Below, piece by piece: positions 1 to 5,267 of a stretch of 5,267 nt of DNA. The notes under the pieces were generated by a model. The model searched no databases, had not been told where the DNA came from, and saw only the letters and a program-made list of their open reading frames with translations. The stretch covers positions 1-5,267 of the forward strand of contig JAEZNF010000063.1 in assembly GCA_023441845.1 (NCBI GenBank), written 5' to 3'. Positions within the stretch are counted from its first letter, which is position 1. Each line of letters begins with the position of its first letter. The position numbers and the translations under genes were made by a program. The DNA comes from Bacillota bacterium (GTDB lineage Bacteria > Bacillota > Clostridia > Acetivibrionales > DSM-2933).

Positions 1-2714
1 CTATGAAGGCATTTGGAGGTAAGGTAGGCAGCTTTAGCGTTACAAAAGGCTGGGAGCCTGATATGGATGTATACGGCTATATTGAAGGTACTGTAAATAA
101 TGGTGTCCCGACAGTAACTAAAGGCGGAATTGTCATAGTAGCGGAAGCAAACTATACTTCCCAAACACAATACTTTATAGGGCCTGTTCCGGTTTATCTG
201 GAGATCGGCGGAGGTGTCAAACTGGAAATAGACACTGGAATAAGCGGTTACATACCGTCTTCCGGTAAATTGCAAATTAATTCGGAAATCACATTAACAC
301 CGCGCTTTGAGATAGGCGGAGGTGTTGGAATAGCAAATGTAGTAACTGTAGGTGGTACAGGCGAAGCAGAACTTGAATTCAAGATGCGTTGTCTGGAGAG
401 CTATTTGAAGATAACACTGACAGGAAAGTTAAATTTAAAGGCAACAGCGCTGTTTTTTGAATATAAAAAGACAATTGCGCAAGGTACCTGGAATCTGTAT
501 GAGACAAGACCATCTGCCAGGTCAAATGAGTTAAGTGCTCCTCCGAATATGTACAGTGACATGTATAATTCAGATGAGTATTCAATAATGTCGAGAGACT
601 ACATAAACAGGCCGTCGGAATGGACTGGAGATAAGCAGACGCATCTTTCACCAGGTACTGCAATGGCCCCTAATTTTTCAAATAAAGAGATAAAGACGTT
701 AGGAACCAATATATATCCTAATGCACAGCCGCAGTTGGTAAATTACGGAGACAAGCAAGTTTTGGTATGGGTTGCCGATAATCCGGACAGAACAGGTACA
801 AACAGGACAATGCTGGTATATTCCGTATATGATAAGGCAAGTAAATTATGGAGTGCACCTGCAGCAGTAGATGATGACGGTACTGCGGACTTTTATCCTC
901 AATTGGCTCATAATGACAGACACCTGTATGTTGTATGGCAAAACAGCAATAAAACATTTAACGCTGATGAATCATTGGAATCTGTGGCTGCATCAGGTGA
1001 AATAGCTGTGAGTGAATTCAACGCTGAAACCAATACCTTCGGAAAAGGTGTCCAATTGACAAAGAACGATGTGGTTGATACTATACCTAGAATAGCTGCA
1101 TCAGACGATGATGTCTATGTTACATGGACCAGCAATGATAATAATGACATATTCGGTGTAAACGGAGAAAATTCAATATACTATTCGGAACTGACATATG
1201 AAGGATGGTCCGATCCTTTATTGCTTTGTAAAGGCTTGAATGCAGTTCCTTCCCTCAGCGCAGGTTTTATTGAAAATACATTTACGGTTGCGTATGTTTC
1301 AGATGGAGACAATGTACTTGAGACTATAAATGACAGGGAGATTTATATTGTAAGACCGGATAGCGAAAGCACAAGGCTTACAAATAATGAAACGCTTGAT
1401 TCTTCACCTGTTTTCTCCAGGATTAACGGAACTGATGCTTTGTACTGGTACAATGAAGGTAATATATCATATTTGACTAAATTGGATGAAAAGCCGGGTA
1501 ATGTTTTCGAAGGGACGAAAGCAGGCTTGAAGGATGACTTTAAGGTTCTTTCCGGCAGTGAGGATGAAACTGCAATTATCTGGCCGGATACAAAAGACGG
1601 TTCTACAGGAATATATGCTGCTATTTACGATGCCGCCAAGGGAGAATGGAGTGAAGGTGTAACGCTGTCAGATATCGGAAGTGAGATTCAGTCGCTCGAC
1701 GGTACTTTTGACAGCAACGGTAACTTTGGTATAGCGTTCAGCAAGGTTATACAATTGGCTGATGATGCCGAACAATCCGACCTTTGTATGATGAGAGTCA
1801 GCCCGTCATACAACCTGACGGTTAACAGCGTCAATTATAATCAAAATAAAGTCATACCTGGTGCAGAACTTCCAATTGAAGTTGAAGTAAGCAACAATGG
1901 CGAAATTGGCATTGAAGAACTGGTTATAGATATTATGAACGGAACCGAAATTGTCGATTCCAGGAGCATACAGACAAGTCTGAAGCCTGGAGAGACCAAA
2001 ACGGTAACTGTGTCAATGAATTTACCTGAGACCATAACAAAAAGTACATATAGTCTTAATGTAACAACCGTAGCAGGCGAAGAATATGACACAAATGACA
2101 ACACTAAGGAATTTGTGATTGGTTATACCGATATTTCCCTGCAATTTGAAAGGCAAAGTGATAGGAATATTGAAAATGTAGCTGTGCGTGTTTTAAACCT
2201 GAGTCATGTAGCTACCGGAGCTGTCCTTAAGGTGACAAAAGGCAGTGAGAGCGGAGAAGTGATTGACACAAAGGTTATAGACAATGTTGATGGCACGTTG
2301 GAGTATAAATACCAGTTTGATACAAACGAGCTGTGCGCAGGTAAGGATTCTGAGACTATATATTTCACAGTTACAGCAGATAATGAGGAATTATACACAA
2401 GCGACAACAGTGAATTTGTTGTTCTTAAGGAATTTAAAGTACCGTTTATATATGGTGATGTTAATGCTGACGGCAATGTAAATTCGACTGACTATGCAAT
2501 AACACAAAGATATATATTAGGTATGATAAGCGAATTTAAGAAGTATACCGGTGAAGTATATCCGGAAGGGTCCATAGCAGCAGATGTTGACGGATCAAGA
2601 ATTCGTTATCCCGACAATAAAATTATTCTTACTTCTACAGACCTGGCATATATTAAAAGATACATACTGGGTATGATTGACAAATTCCCTGCTGAAGAAT
2701 TGCAGAACCCATGA
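1..2714 (+). CDS. Dockerin-containing secreted protein with propeller-like repeats and CARDB-like modules (5' partial)
   Basis: This is the C-terminal part of a large extracellular protein; the first complete codon is at base 3 and the stop is TGA at 2712-2714. The first Met in frame has no signal peptide after it, so the true start almost certainly lies upstream. Residues 1-170 form a glycine-rich beta domain with the motif GPVPVYLEI. Residues about 240-597 contain roughly six repeats of the pattern P-x-hydrophobic...VYVxW followed by SxxDxxxxxWS, which looks like a beta-propeller. Residues 600-707 look like a CARDB/Ig-like module (IPGAELPIEVEVSNNG, LKPGETKTVTV), and 708-815 like a second, more diverged one. 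Residues 817-895 are a type I dockerin: loop 1 has D819, N821, D823, N825, N827 and D830, and the duplicated helices read RYILGMISEF and RYILGMIDKF. Type I dockerins bind scaffoldin cohesins, so the protein is probably attached to a cellulosome. No glycoside hydrolase catalytic domain is visible. The propeller call is by pattern only. Confidence 0.92.
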   Translation, partial: MKAFGGKVGSFSVTKGWEPDMDVYGYIEGTVNNGVPTVTKGGIVIVAEANYTSQTQYFIGPVPVYLEIGGGVKLEIDTGISGYIPSSGKLQINSEITLTPRFEIGGGVGIANVVTVGGTGEAELEFKMRCLESYLKITLTGKLNLKATALFFEYKKTIAQGTWNLYETRPSARSNELSAPPNMYSDMYNSDEYSIMSRDYINRPSEWTGDKQTHLSPGTAMAPNFSNKEIKTLGTNIYPNAQPQLVNYGDKQVLVWVADNPDRTGTNRTMLVYSVYDKASKLWSAPAAVDDDGTADFYPQLAHNDRHLYVVWQNSNKTFNADESLESVAASGEIAVSEFNAETNTFGKGVQLTKNDVVDTIPRIAASDDDVYVTWTSNDNNDIFGVNGENSIYYSELTYEGWSDPLLLCKGLNAVPSLSAGFIENTFTVAYVSDGDNVLETINDREIYIVRPDSESTRLTNNETLDSSPVFSRINGTDALYWYNEGNISYLTKLDEKPGNVFEGTKAGLKDDFKVLSGSEDETAIIWPDTKDGSTGIYAAIYDAAKGEWSEGVTLSDIGSEIQSLDGTFDSNGNFGIAFSKVIQLADDAEQSDLCMMRVSPSYNLTVNSVNYNQNKVIPGAELPIEVEVSNNGEIGIEELVIDIMNGTEIVDSRSIQTSLKPGETKTVTVSMNLPETITKSTYSLNVTTVAGEEYDTNDNTKEFVIGYTDISLQFERQSDRNIENVAVRVLNLSHVATGAVLKVTKGSESGEVIDTKVIDNVDGTLEYKYQFDTNELCAGKDSETIYFTVTADNEELYTSDNSEFVVLKEFKVPFIYGDVNADGNVNSTDYAITQRYILGMISEFKKYTGEVYPEGSIAADVDGSRIRYPDNKIILTSTDLAYIKRYILGMIDKFPAEELQNP
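2451..2690 (+). other. Type I dockerin domain with an enlarged second calcium loop
   Basis: Two F-hand repeats at residues 819-841 and 861-891 of the preceding protein. Repeat 1 is a canonical 12-residue calcium loop (D819 to D830) with Ser828-Thr829 at cohesin-recognition positions 10 and 11. Repeat 2 starts at D861 (DVDGS) and reaches its last acidic ligand only at D880, making the loop 20 residues, eight more than usual. The Ser878-Thr879 pair and the helix STDLAYIKRYILGM are retained. The linker between repeats (ISEFKKYTGEVYPEGSIA) is also fairly long. Cohesin binding is expected from the family; calcium binding by the second loop is uncertain. Confidence 0.88.
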
Positions 2715-2747
2715 CGAACAAGGTAAGAAGGCATTTCAACGGTATAC

Positions 2748-2772
2748 TTTTCAAAGGTTATGCCTTTGAAAA
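2748..2772. other. 10-bp perfect stem-loop after dockerin gene
   Basis: TTTTCAAAGG (2748-2757) pairs perfectly with CCTTTGAAAA (2763-2772) around a 5-base loop, starting 33 bases after the dockerin stop codon. Its position suggests a 3'-end or mRNA-stabilising structure. There is no T-run after the stem on either strand, so it is not a standard intrinsic terminator. Confidence 0.5.
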
Positions 2773-2839
2773 ACAAATGTATTTAGAAATTGCCGCTTAG
2801 GCGGGATAAATAATATATTTTGATTTCTTAAATACTAAC

Positions 2840-2886
2840 GTTGCTTAACACAATATATTTCTGGGAAATTAGTTGTGTTAAGCAGC
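2840..2886. repeat. Inverted repeat / hairpin 1
   Basis: GTTGCTTAACACAA (2840-2853) pairs with TTGTGTTAAGCAGC (2873-2886): 14 pairs with a single T-G wobble. Inside, after a short mismatched section, ATTTC (2857-2861) pairs with GAAAT (2865-2869) around a 3-base loop, so almost the whole 47 bases is paired. The pentamer ACTAA occurs on both sides (2834-2838 and 2887-2891). There is no following T-run. It could be a structured RNA, a protein-binding palindrome or a small dispersed element; the sequence does not decide. Confidence 0.6.
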
Positions 2887-2893
2887 ACTAAAG

Positions 2894-2988
2894 ATAACGA
2901 ACTCTATATCTTAATTTATTCGGAGGACTGAAAAATCCATCAATAGGGGTTTCGCAGACCGACATAAATTAATTATAGAGTTCGTTAT
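2894..2988. repeat. Long imperfect hairpin 2 (95 bases), possible dispersed element or structured RNA
   Basis: ATAACGAACTCTATA (2894-2908) is the exact reverse complement of TATAGAGTTCGTTAT (2974-2988), a 15-bp perfect stem. The pairing continues inward after a 2x1 internal loop: TTAATTTAT (2911-2919) with 2964-2972, TCGG (2920-2923) with CCGA (2959-2962), CTG (2928-2930) with CAG (2955-2957), and AAATCC (2933-2938) with GGGTTT (2947-2952, one G-T wobble) closing an 8-base loop. About 37 pairs form over 95 bases. It starts 7 bases after hairpin 1. It matches no riboswitch class I recognise. A miniature inverted-repeat element or a non-coding RNA are both possible. Confidence 0.6.
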
Positions 2989-3040
2989 TTATAGAATAAA
3001 CAACTTTATAATTAAATTTATATCCAGGCTCCTATTGGAA

Positions 3041-3103
3041 TTAAAACCGCCTTTCAATATCATCAAGTGCTTTTCTCAGCTTTTCAGCAGCAATTTTGGC
3101 ATG
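3041..3103 (-). pseudogene. Possible C-terminal gene remnant, minus strand
   Basis: On the minus strand, the 20 codons read from 3103 down to the stop at 3043-3041 give a charged, helical, protein-like C-terminus (HAKIAAEKLRKALDDIERRF). A stop codon lies directly upstream in frame (complement of 3104-3106) and there is no start codon, so it cannot be an intact gene. It may be the decayed end of a former gene. With only 20 codons, chance is a real alternative. Confidence 0.22.
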
Positions 3104-3175
3104 TTAAGGGCATTCTGTAAATATATAATTTCGATTTAGCCGGGCTGGTTTTTAACAATTTATTTTTGTGTTTTG

Positions 3176-3184
3176 TGGTATAAT
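3176..3184 (+). promoter_or_regulatory. Extended -10 promoter for tatD
   Basis: TGGTATAAT combines a perfect -10 hexamer (3179-3184) with the upstream TGn extension used by vegetative sigma-A RNA polymerase. No good -35 box lies at 16-18 bases; the nearest, TTAACA at 3152-3157, is 21 bases away. Extended -10 promoters can work with a weak -35. It would place the transcript start near 3191, about 25 bases before the tatD ATG. Confidence 0.6.
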
Positions 3185-3201
3185 TAAAGTACTATTTTAC
3201 A

Positions 3202-3207
3202 AAAGGA
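3202..3207 (+). promoter_or_regulatory. Ribosome binding site of tatD
   Basis: AAAGGA, 9 bases before the ATG at 3217. This supports that codon as the start, together with the HxH motif falling at residues 6-8, where the family normally has it. Confidence 0.6.
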
Positions 3208-3216
3208 AAATTACCT

Positions 3217-3984
3217 ATGTTATTTGATACGCACGCTCATTATAACGATCAAAGGTTTGAAGAGGACAGGCATGAAATAATAAGGAATGCCCACGAAGAA
3301 GGAGTAAGCTATATTCTAAATGCTTCTTCCGACATTCCGTCCATTTCTTTCAGTGTTTCTTTGTCTCAGGAATATGATTTTGTATATGCTGCGGTGGGAG
3401 TACATCCCCACAATGCGGCAGAAATTGATGAAAGCTTGCTCGAAACATTGAAAGAGTATGCGAAAATGCCTAAAACGGTTGCCATAGGAGAAATCGGCCT
3501 TGACTATTATTACGACAACAGTCCGAGAGAAATACAGAAATACTGGTTTGCAAGGCAGATCGGACTTGCAAAAAGCCTTAATCTGCCTATCATAGTACAT
3601 GACAGGGATGCACATGAAGATGTAATGAATATAATAAAGGCTGAAGACGCCAAAGCTGTTGGCGGGGTAATGCACTGCTTTTCGGGAAGCGTTGAAATGG
3701 CAAGGGATTTGCTGGATATGAACTTTTATATCTCAATAGGAGGTCCTGTAACCTTTAAAAACGCCAAAAAAGCAATTGAGGCTGTAAAGTATGTGCCTAT
3801 GGACCGGCTTCTTATTGAAACGGACAGCCCGTATCTGACCCCGGAGCCATTTAGAGGTAAAAGGAACTACTCTGGATATGTCGGGCTTGTTGCTGAAAAA
3901 ATTGCCGGAATTAAAGGGGTTACGTTTGAAGAGATAGCTGAAATAACCACGAATAATGCTAAAAGGCTGTTTGGAATAAAATAA
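3217..3984 (+). CDS. tatD: TatD-family metal-dependent hydrolase (DNase)
   Basis: A 255-residue protein with the full TatD signature, at the normal family length (about 255-265). The fold is a TIM barrel of the amidohydrolase superfamily. The metal ligands are all present: H6 and H8 (DTHAH), E92 (IGEIGLDYY), H128 (IIVHDRDA), H153 (MHCFSGS) and D203 (IETDSPYLTPEPFRGKRN). Family members are cytosolic, divalent-metal-dependent 3'-5' exonucleases or deoxyribonucleases linked to DNA repair and turnover; the exact substrate here is not shown. The gene has its own extended -10 promoter and a ribosome binding site 9 bases ahead. In many Firmicutes tatD follows metG; here its upstream neighbour is an unrelated dockerin gene. 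The symbol denotes the family, since bacteria often carry paralogues. Confidence 0.96.
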   Translation: MLFDTHAHYNDQRFEEDRHEIIRNAHEEGVSYILNASSDIPSISFSVSLSQEYDFVYAAVGVHPHNAAEIDESLLETLKEYAKMPKTVAIGEIGLDYYYDNSPREIQKYWFARQIGLAKSLNLPIIVHDRDAHEDVMNIIKAEDAKAVGGVMHCFSGSVEMARDLLDMNFYISIGGPVTFKNAKKAIEAVKYVPMDRLLIETDSPYLTPEPFRGKRNYSGYVGLVAEKIAGIKGVTFEEIAEITTNNAKRLFGIK

Positions 3985-3989
3985 TTGGC

Positions 3990-3998
3990 GGGGTGGGG
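3990..3998 (+). promoter_or_regulatory. G-rich ribosome binding site of the coiled-coil gene
   Basis: GGGGTGGGG fills most of the 16-base gap after tatD and ends 2 bases before the ATG at 4001. It differs from AGGAGG by a T in the centre, so it is a non-standard Shine-Dalgarno sequence. No other purine-rich site serves this start, and the short gap points to cotranscription with tatD. Confidence 0.5.
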
Positions 3999-4000
3999 AA

Positions 4001-4711
4001 ATGAAAAAAGTAGTTTTGATTATGGTTAGTGTTTTAATATTGACTATATTTATTTCCTTTAATTATCTTCTCTGGTATAGAGGCGAACAAATTGTACAAT
4101 ATGAAACGGATATCAATGAGATGGAAAAAAGCCTGAGAGAAAAGCAATCTGTTTCTGCCAGCAAAATTGATGACTATATAGGGCAGATTTTTAAGCAAAA
4201 CCAAGAAATACAAAGCCTCGGTGCCCAGATATCAAGCTTAAAGGACGATAATAGTAAACTGCAGCAGGATTATGACCAGGAAGTGGTGAATAATAATACT
4301 AAGAATGCCATTATAGGTAAGCTTAAGCTGCAGGTAGATTTGGAACCTTTAAAAGTGATTATCAAAAACTGGGTTGATTTCATTGACAAAGCCAGATATG
4401 AGGATGCTTACAGGCTTCTTAACAATGCACCCATATCTCAGGATGCAGCAAAAAACCTTAGTGAGTTTGCAAACAAATTCAGGAATGTTAAGGGTATTAA
4501 TGTGAAATCCGTTGAGTTGCTGACAGAGGGACTTCCTGAAAATAAAAAGGGAGATATCATATTTAAGGCGGTTGTTGATGTAACGGAAGTAGATGATGCC
4601 GCAACCGGCGAACTGGTTAAGGGTTCAAACTATTTGTATTTTAACATGTCGGTGCGGGAAGTCAACAATGAATGGGGTATTTCCAGTATACCGTCAACCC
4701 GGCTTAATTGA
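4001..4711 (+). CDS. Membrane-anchored coiled-coil protein of unknown function
   Basis: A 236-residue protein I do not recognise as a named family. Residues 1-3 are MKK, and residues 4-26 form one hydrophobic segment (VVLIMVSVLILTIFISF) without an evident cleavage site, so it is likely an N-terminal signal anchor with the rest outside the cytoplasm. Residues about 33-113 are rich in Glu, Gln, Lys and Asn with heptad-like hydrophobic spacing (IQSLGAQISSLKDDNSKLQQ), typical of a coiled coil. Residues about 115-236 form a compact alpha+beta domain (helical IIKNWVDFIDKARYEDAYRLL, then strands ending in NNEWGISSIPSTRLN), whose order resembles NTF2-like/DUF4878-type secreted domains; this is an inference from pattern only. 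It follows tatD by 16 bases, so an operon is likely, but the two functions do not obviously connect. Confidence 0.88.
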   Translation: MKKVVLIMVSVLILTIFISFNYLLWYRGEQIVQYETDINEMEKSLREKQSVSASKIDDYIGQIFKQNQEIQSLGAQISSLKDDNSKLQQDYDQEVVNNNTKNAIIGKLKLQVDLEPLKVIIKNWVDFIDKARYEDAYRLLNNAPISQDAAKNLSEFANKFRNVKGINVKSVELLTEGLPENKKGDIIFKAVVDVTEVDDAATGELVKGSNYLYFNMSVREVNNEWGISSIPSTRLN

Positions 4712-4721
4712 CATAATAATC

Positions 4722-4749
4722 ACTTTTTCTATGAACCTTTCATATAATG
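4722..4749 (+). promoter_or_regulatory. Candidate sigma-K-like promoter for the Met-rich gene
   Basis: AC at 4722-4723, then 17 bases, then CATATAATG at 4741-4749. This fits the sigma-K pattern AC-N16/17-CATANNNTA except for the final base. The same site contains TATAAT (4743-4748), but no sigma-A -35 box lies 16-18 bases before it. A weaker alternative is TTGACA (4708-4713, overlapping the preceding stop codon) with TATGAA (4730-4735) at a 16-base spacing. Either would serve the gene starting at 4791. Confidence 0.35.
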
Positions 4750-4776
4750 ATAATGAATAATTCAGAATCTTTATAT

Positions 4777-4783
4777 GGAGGGA
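4777..4783 (+). promoter_or_regulatory. Strong ribosome binding site of the Met-rich gene
   Basis: GGAGGGA lies 7 bases before the ATG at 4791. It is the best Shine-Dalgarno sequence in the window and fixes the start of an otherwise low-complexity reading frame. Confidence 0.8.
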
Positions 4784-4790
4784 CCTTTTA

Positions 4791-5267
4791 ATGAGAGACG
4801 AAAATAAGAACAAGGAAGAAAAGGCTGTAGAAGTAAAAAAAGATATGGGTAAGGAAATGGTAATGCCTGTGGAATCTAAGATGCCCATGCAGCAAATGCC
4901 TGTAGAATTTAAGCCCGCCCAGCAAATGCCTGCTGAACTGGCACCGGTTATGCAACCTACGACCGTATGCTGTCCGTTTTTAACGAATATGCAGTGTCCT
5001 ATGCTATATGAACAGGGAATGATGGAGAACAATAGTCCTGTAATGGGTATGCAGGAAGCTTACCCGCAAATGATGAATTCAAATATGGCGCCAAACATGG
5101 TTGCACCGAATATGTATATGCCGAATATGATATCACCGGAAATGTACTCACCAAACATGACCTCACCGGAAATGTACTCACCAAACATGACCTCACCGAA
5201 TATGTACTTACCAAACATGGCATCGCCGAATATGTACTCACCAAACATGACCTCACCGAATATGTAC
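4791..5267 (+). CDS. Methionine-rich pentapeptide-repeat protein (3' partial)
   Basis: The frame is open from ATG 4791 through the last base of the window: 159 codons with no stop, so the end lies outside. I do not recognise the family. Residues 1-22 are Lys/Glu-rich. Residues 23-58 are Met/Pro/Gln-rich and hold a 10-residue duplication, QQMPVEFKPA (34-43) and QQMPAELAPV (44-53). Residues 60-71 hold three Cys (C60, C61, C69; CCPFLTNMQCPM). Residues 100-159 are twelve uninterrupted pentads of consensus SPNM[Y/T], with variants starting A, M or L and Glu for Asn. Thirty-one of the 159 residues are Met, about one in five. There is no signal peptide or membrane segment. A strong ribosome binding site and in-frame repeats support real translation. 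A sigma-K-like upstream sequence makes a spore-coat or other structural role conceivable; metal or oxidant binding by Met/Cys is another option. Neither is shown. Confidence 0.87.
   Translation, partial: MRDENKNKEEKAVEVKKDMGKEMVMPVESKMPMQQMPVEFKPAQQMPAELAPVMQPTTVCCPFLTNMQCPMLYEQGMMENNSPVMGMQEAYPQMMNSNMAPNMVAPNMYMPNMISPEMYSPNMTSPEMYSPNMTSPNMYLPNMASPNMYSPNMTSPNMY
4890..4949 (+). repeat. Two-copy 30-bp direct repeat coding QQMP-x-E units
   Basis: Bases 4890-4919 and 4920-4949 both begin CAGCAAATGCCTG and encode related decapeptides (QQMPVEFKPA and QQMPAELAPV). The first 13 bases are identical and the later ones diverged, consistent with an older in-frame duplication of the same length as the 30-bp unit further downstream. 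Confidence 0.65.
5088..5267 (+). repeat. 15/30-bp tandem repeat array coding xPNMx pentapeptides
   Basis: Twelve in-frame 15-base units, continuing past the window edge. A higher-order 30-base period alternates SPxMY and SPNMT. Bases 5133-5162 and 5163-5192 are identical over 30 bases, marking a recent duplication, while the earlier units (APNMV, APNMY, MPNMI) are diverged. Every unit has Met in position 4, and Pro in position 2 is invariant. Confidence 0.9.

Larger units (their letters stand above)
2715..3216. other. Long intergenic region between dockerin gene and tatD
   Basis: These 502 bases contain no convincing intact gene. From left to right they hold a 10-bp stem-loop (2748-2772), a 4-bp GC hairpin with the pattern CCGC-TTAG-GCGG (2793-2804), two large hairpins (2840-2886 and 2894-2988), a short minus-strand coding-like remnant (3041-3103) and the tatD promoter and ribosome binding site (3176-3207). 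I see nothing recognisable in 2989-3040 or 3104-3175 beyond AT-rich sequence. Confidence 0.7.

Noticed and set aside
379..957. Minus-strand frames of 79-94 codons opposite the dockerin gene
   Set aside because: They are shadows of the plus-strand gene: no domain content, no ribosome binding sites, and a domain-rich sense frame over the same bases.
2284..2481. 65-codon plus-strand frame overlapping the dockerin gene
   Set aside because: It is an out-of-frame shadow within a well-supported coding region, with no recognisable features.
2748..2772. Rho-independent terminator of the dockerin gene
   Set aside because: The stem is perfect, but no T-run follows on either strand; the right arm ends in A. 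It is kept as a stem-loop only.
2793..2804. GC hairpin CCGC-TTAG-GCGG as terminator
   Set aside because: The stem is only 4 bp with a mismatch just outside, and the nearest T-run begins 12 bases later.
2888..2965. 25-codon minus-strand reading frame inside the 95-base hairpin
   Set aside because: There is no Shine-Dalgarno sequence before its ATG, and its ends coincide with the palindrome arms. Hairpin structure explains this stretch better than coding.
2840..2988. CRISPR array or known riboswitch in the intergenic hairpin block
   Set aside because: There are no regularly spaced direct repeats with spacers, and no conserved core I know from riboswitch classes. Position is also unsuitable, more than 200 bases before the next start.
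3139..3155. Terminator-like GCCGGGCTGG followed by five T's ahead of tatD
   Set aside because: The self-complementary part would need a one-base loop, so no real stem can form.
4999..5256. Minus-strand open frames across the repeat array, giving FGEYI-type and CLVSTYS-type repeats
   Set aside because: They are the antisense of the SPNM[Y/T] array. Any tandem repeat with a unit length divisible by three and no stops on the other strand gives open antisense frames. They lack ribosome binding sites, whereas the plus-strand frame has a strong one.

Overview
The window looks like chromosomal DNA from a low-GC, anaerobic, cellulosome-forming clostridium of the Acetivibrio (Clostridium) thermocellum / Ruminiclostridium type. 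The basis is a type I dockerin with the Ser-Thr recognition pairs typical of that group, AT-rich intergenic DNA and clostridial codon use. The exact species cannot be fixed from the sequence alone.

Layout, all genes on the + strand. (1) Bases 1-2714 hold the C-terminal 903 codons of a large secreted protein: a beta-rich domain, a propeller-like repeat region, two Ig-like/CARDB-like modules and a terminal type I dockerin. The 5' end lies outside the window. (2) Bases 2715-3216 form a 502-base intergenic stretch rich in inverted repeats. It has a 10-bp stem-loop just after the dockerin gene, then two large consecutive hairpins (2840-2886 and 2894-2988), a possible minus-strand gene remnant (3041-3103) and an extended -10 promoter. 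(3) Bases 3217-3984 encode a complete TatD-family metal-dependent hydrolase. (4) Bases 4001-4711, 16 bases further on, encode a membrane-anchored coiled-coil protein with a small C-terminal domain, probably cotranscribed with tatD. (5) From 4791 to the window end runs an open, methionine-rich gene whose C-terminal part is an unbroken array of xPNMx pentapeptides.

The genes do not form one pathway. The dockerin protein is an extracellular, probably cellulosome-bound, non-catalytic component. TatD is cytosolic housekeeping. The coiled-coil protein is of unknown function. The methionine-rich protein has its own upstream region, which includes a sequence resembling a sigma-K (late sporulation) promoter, so a spore-surface role is a testable guess. 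It and the paired hairpin block are the least explained parts of the window.
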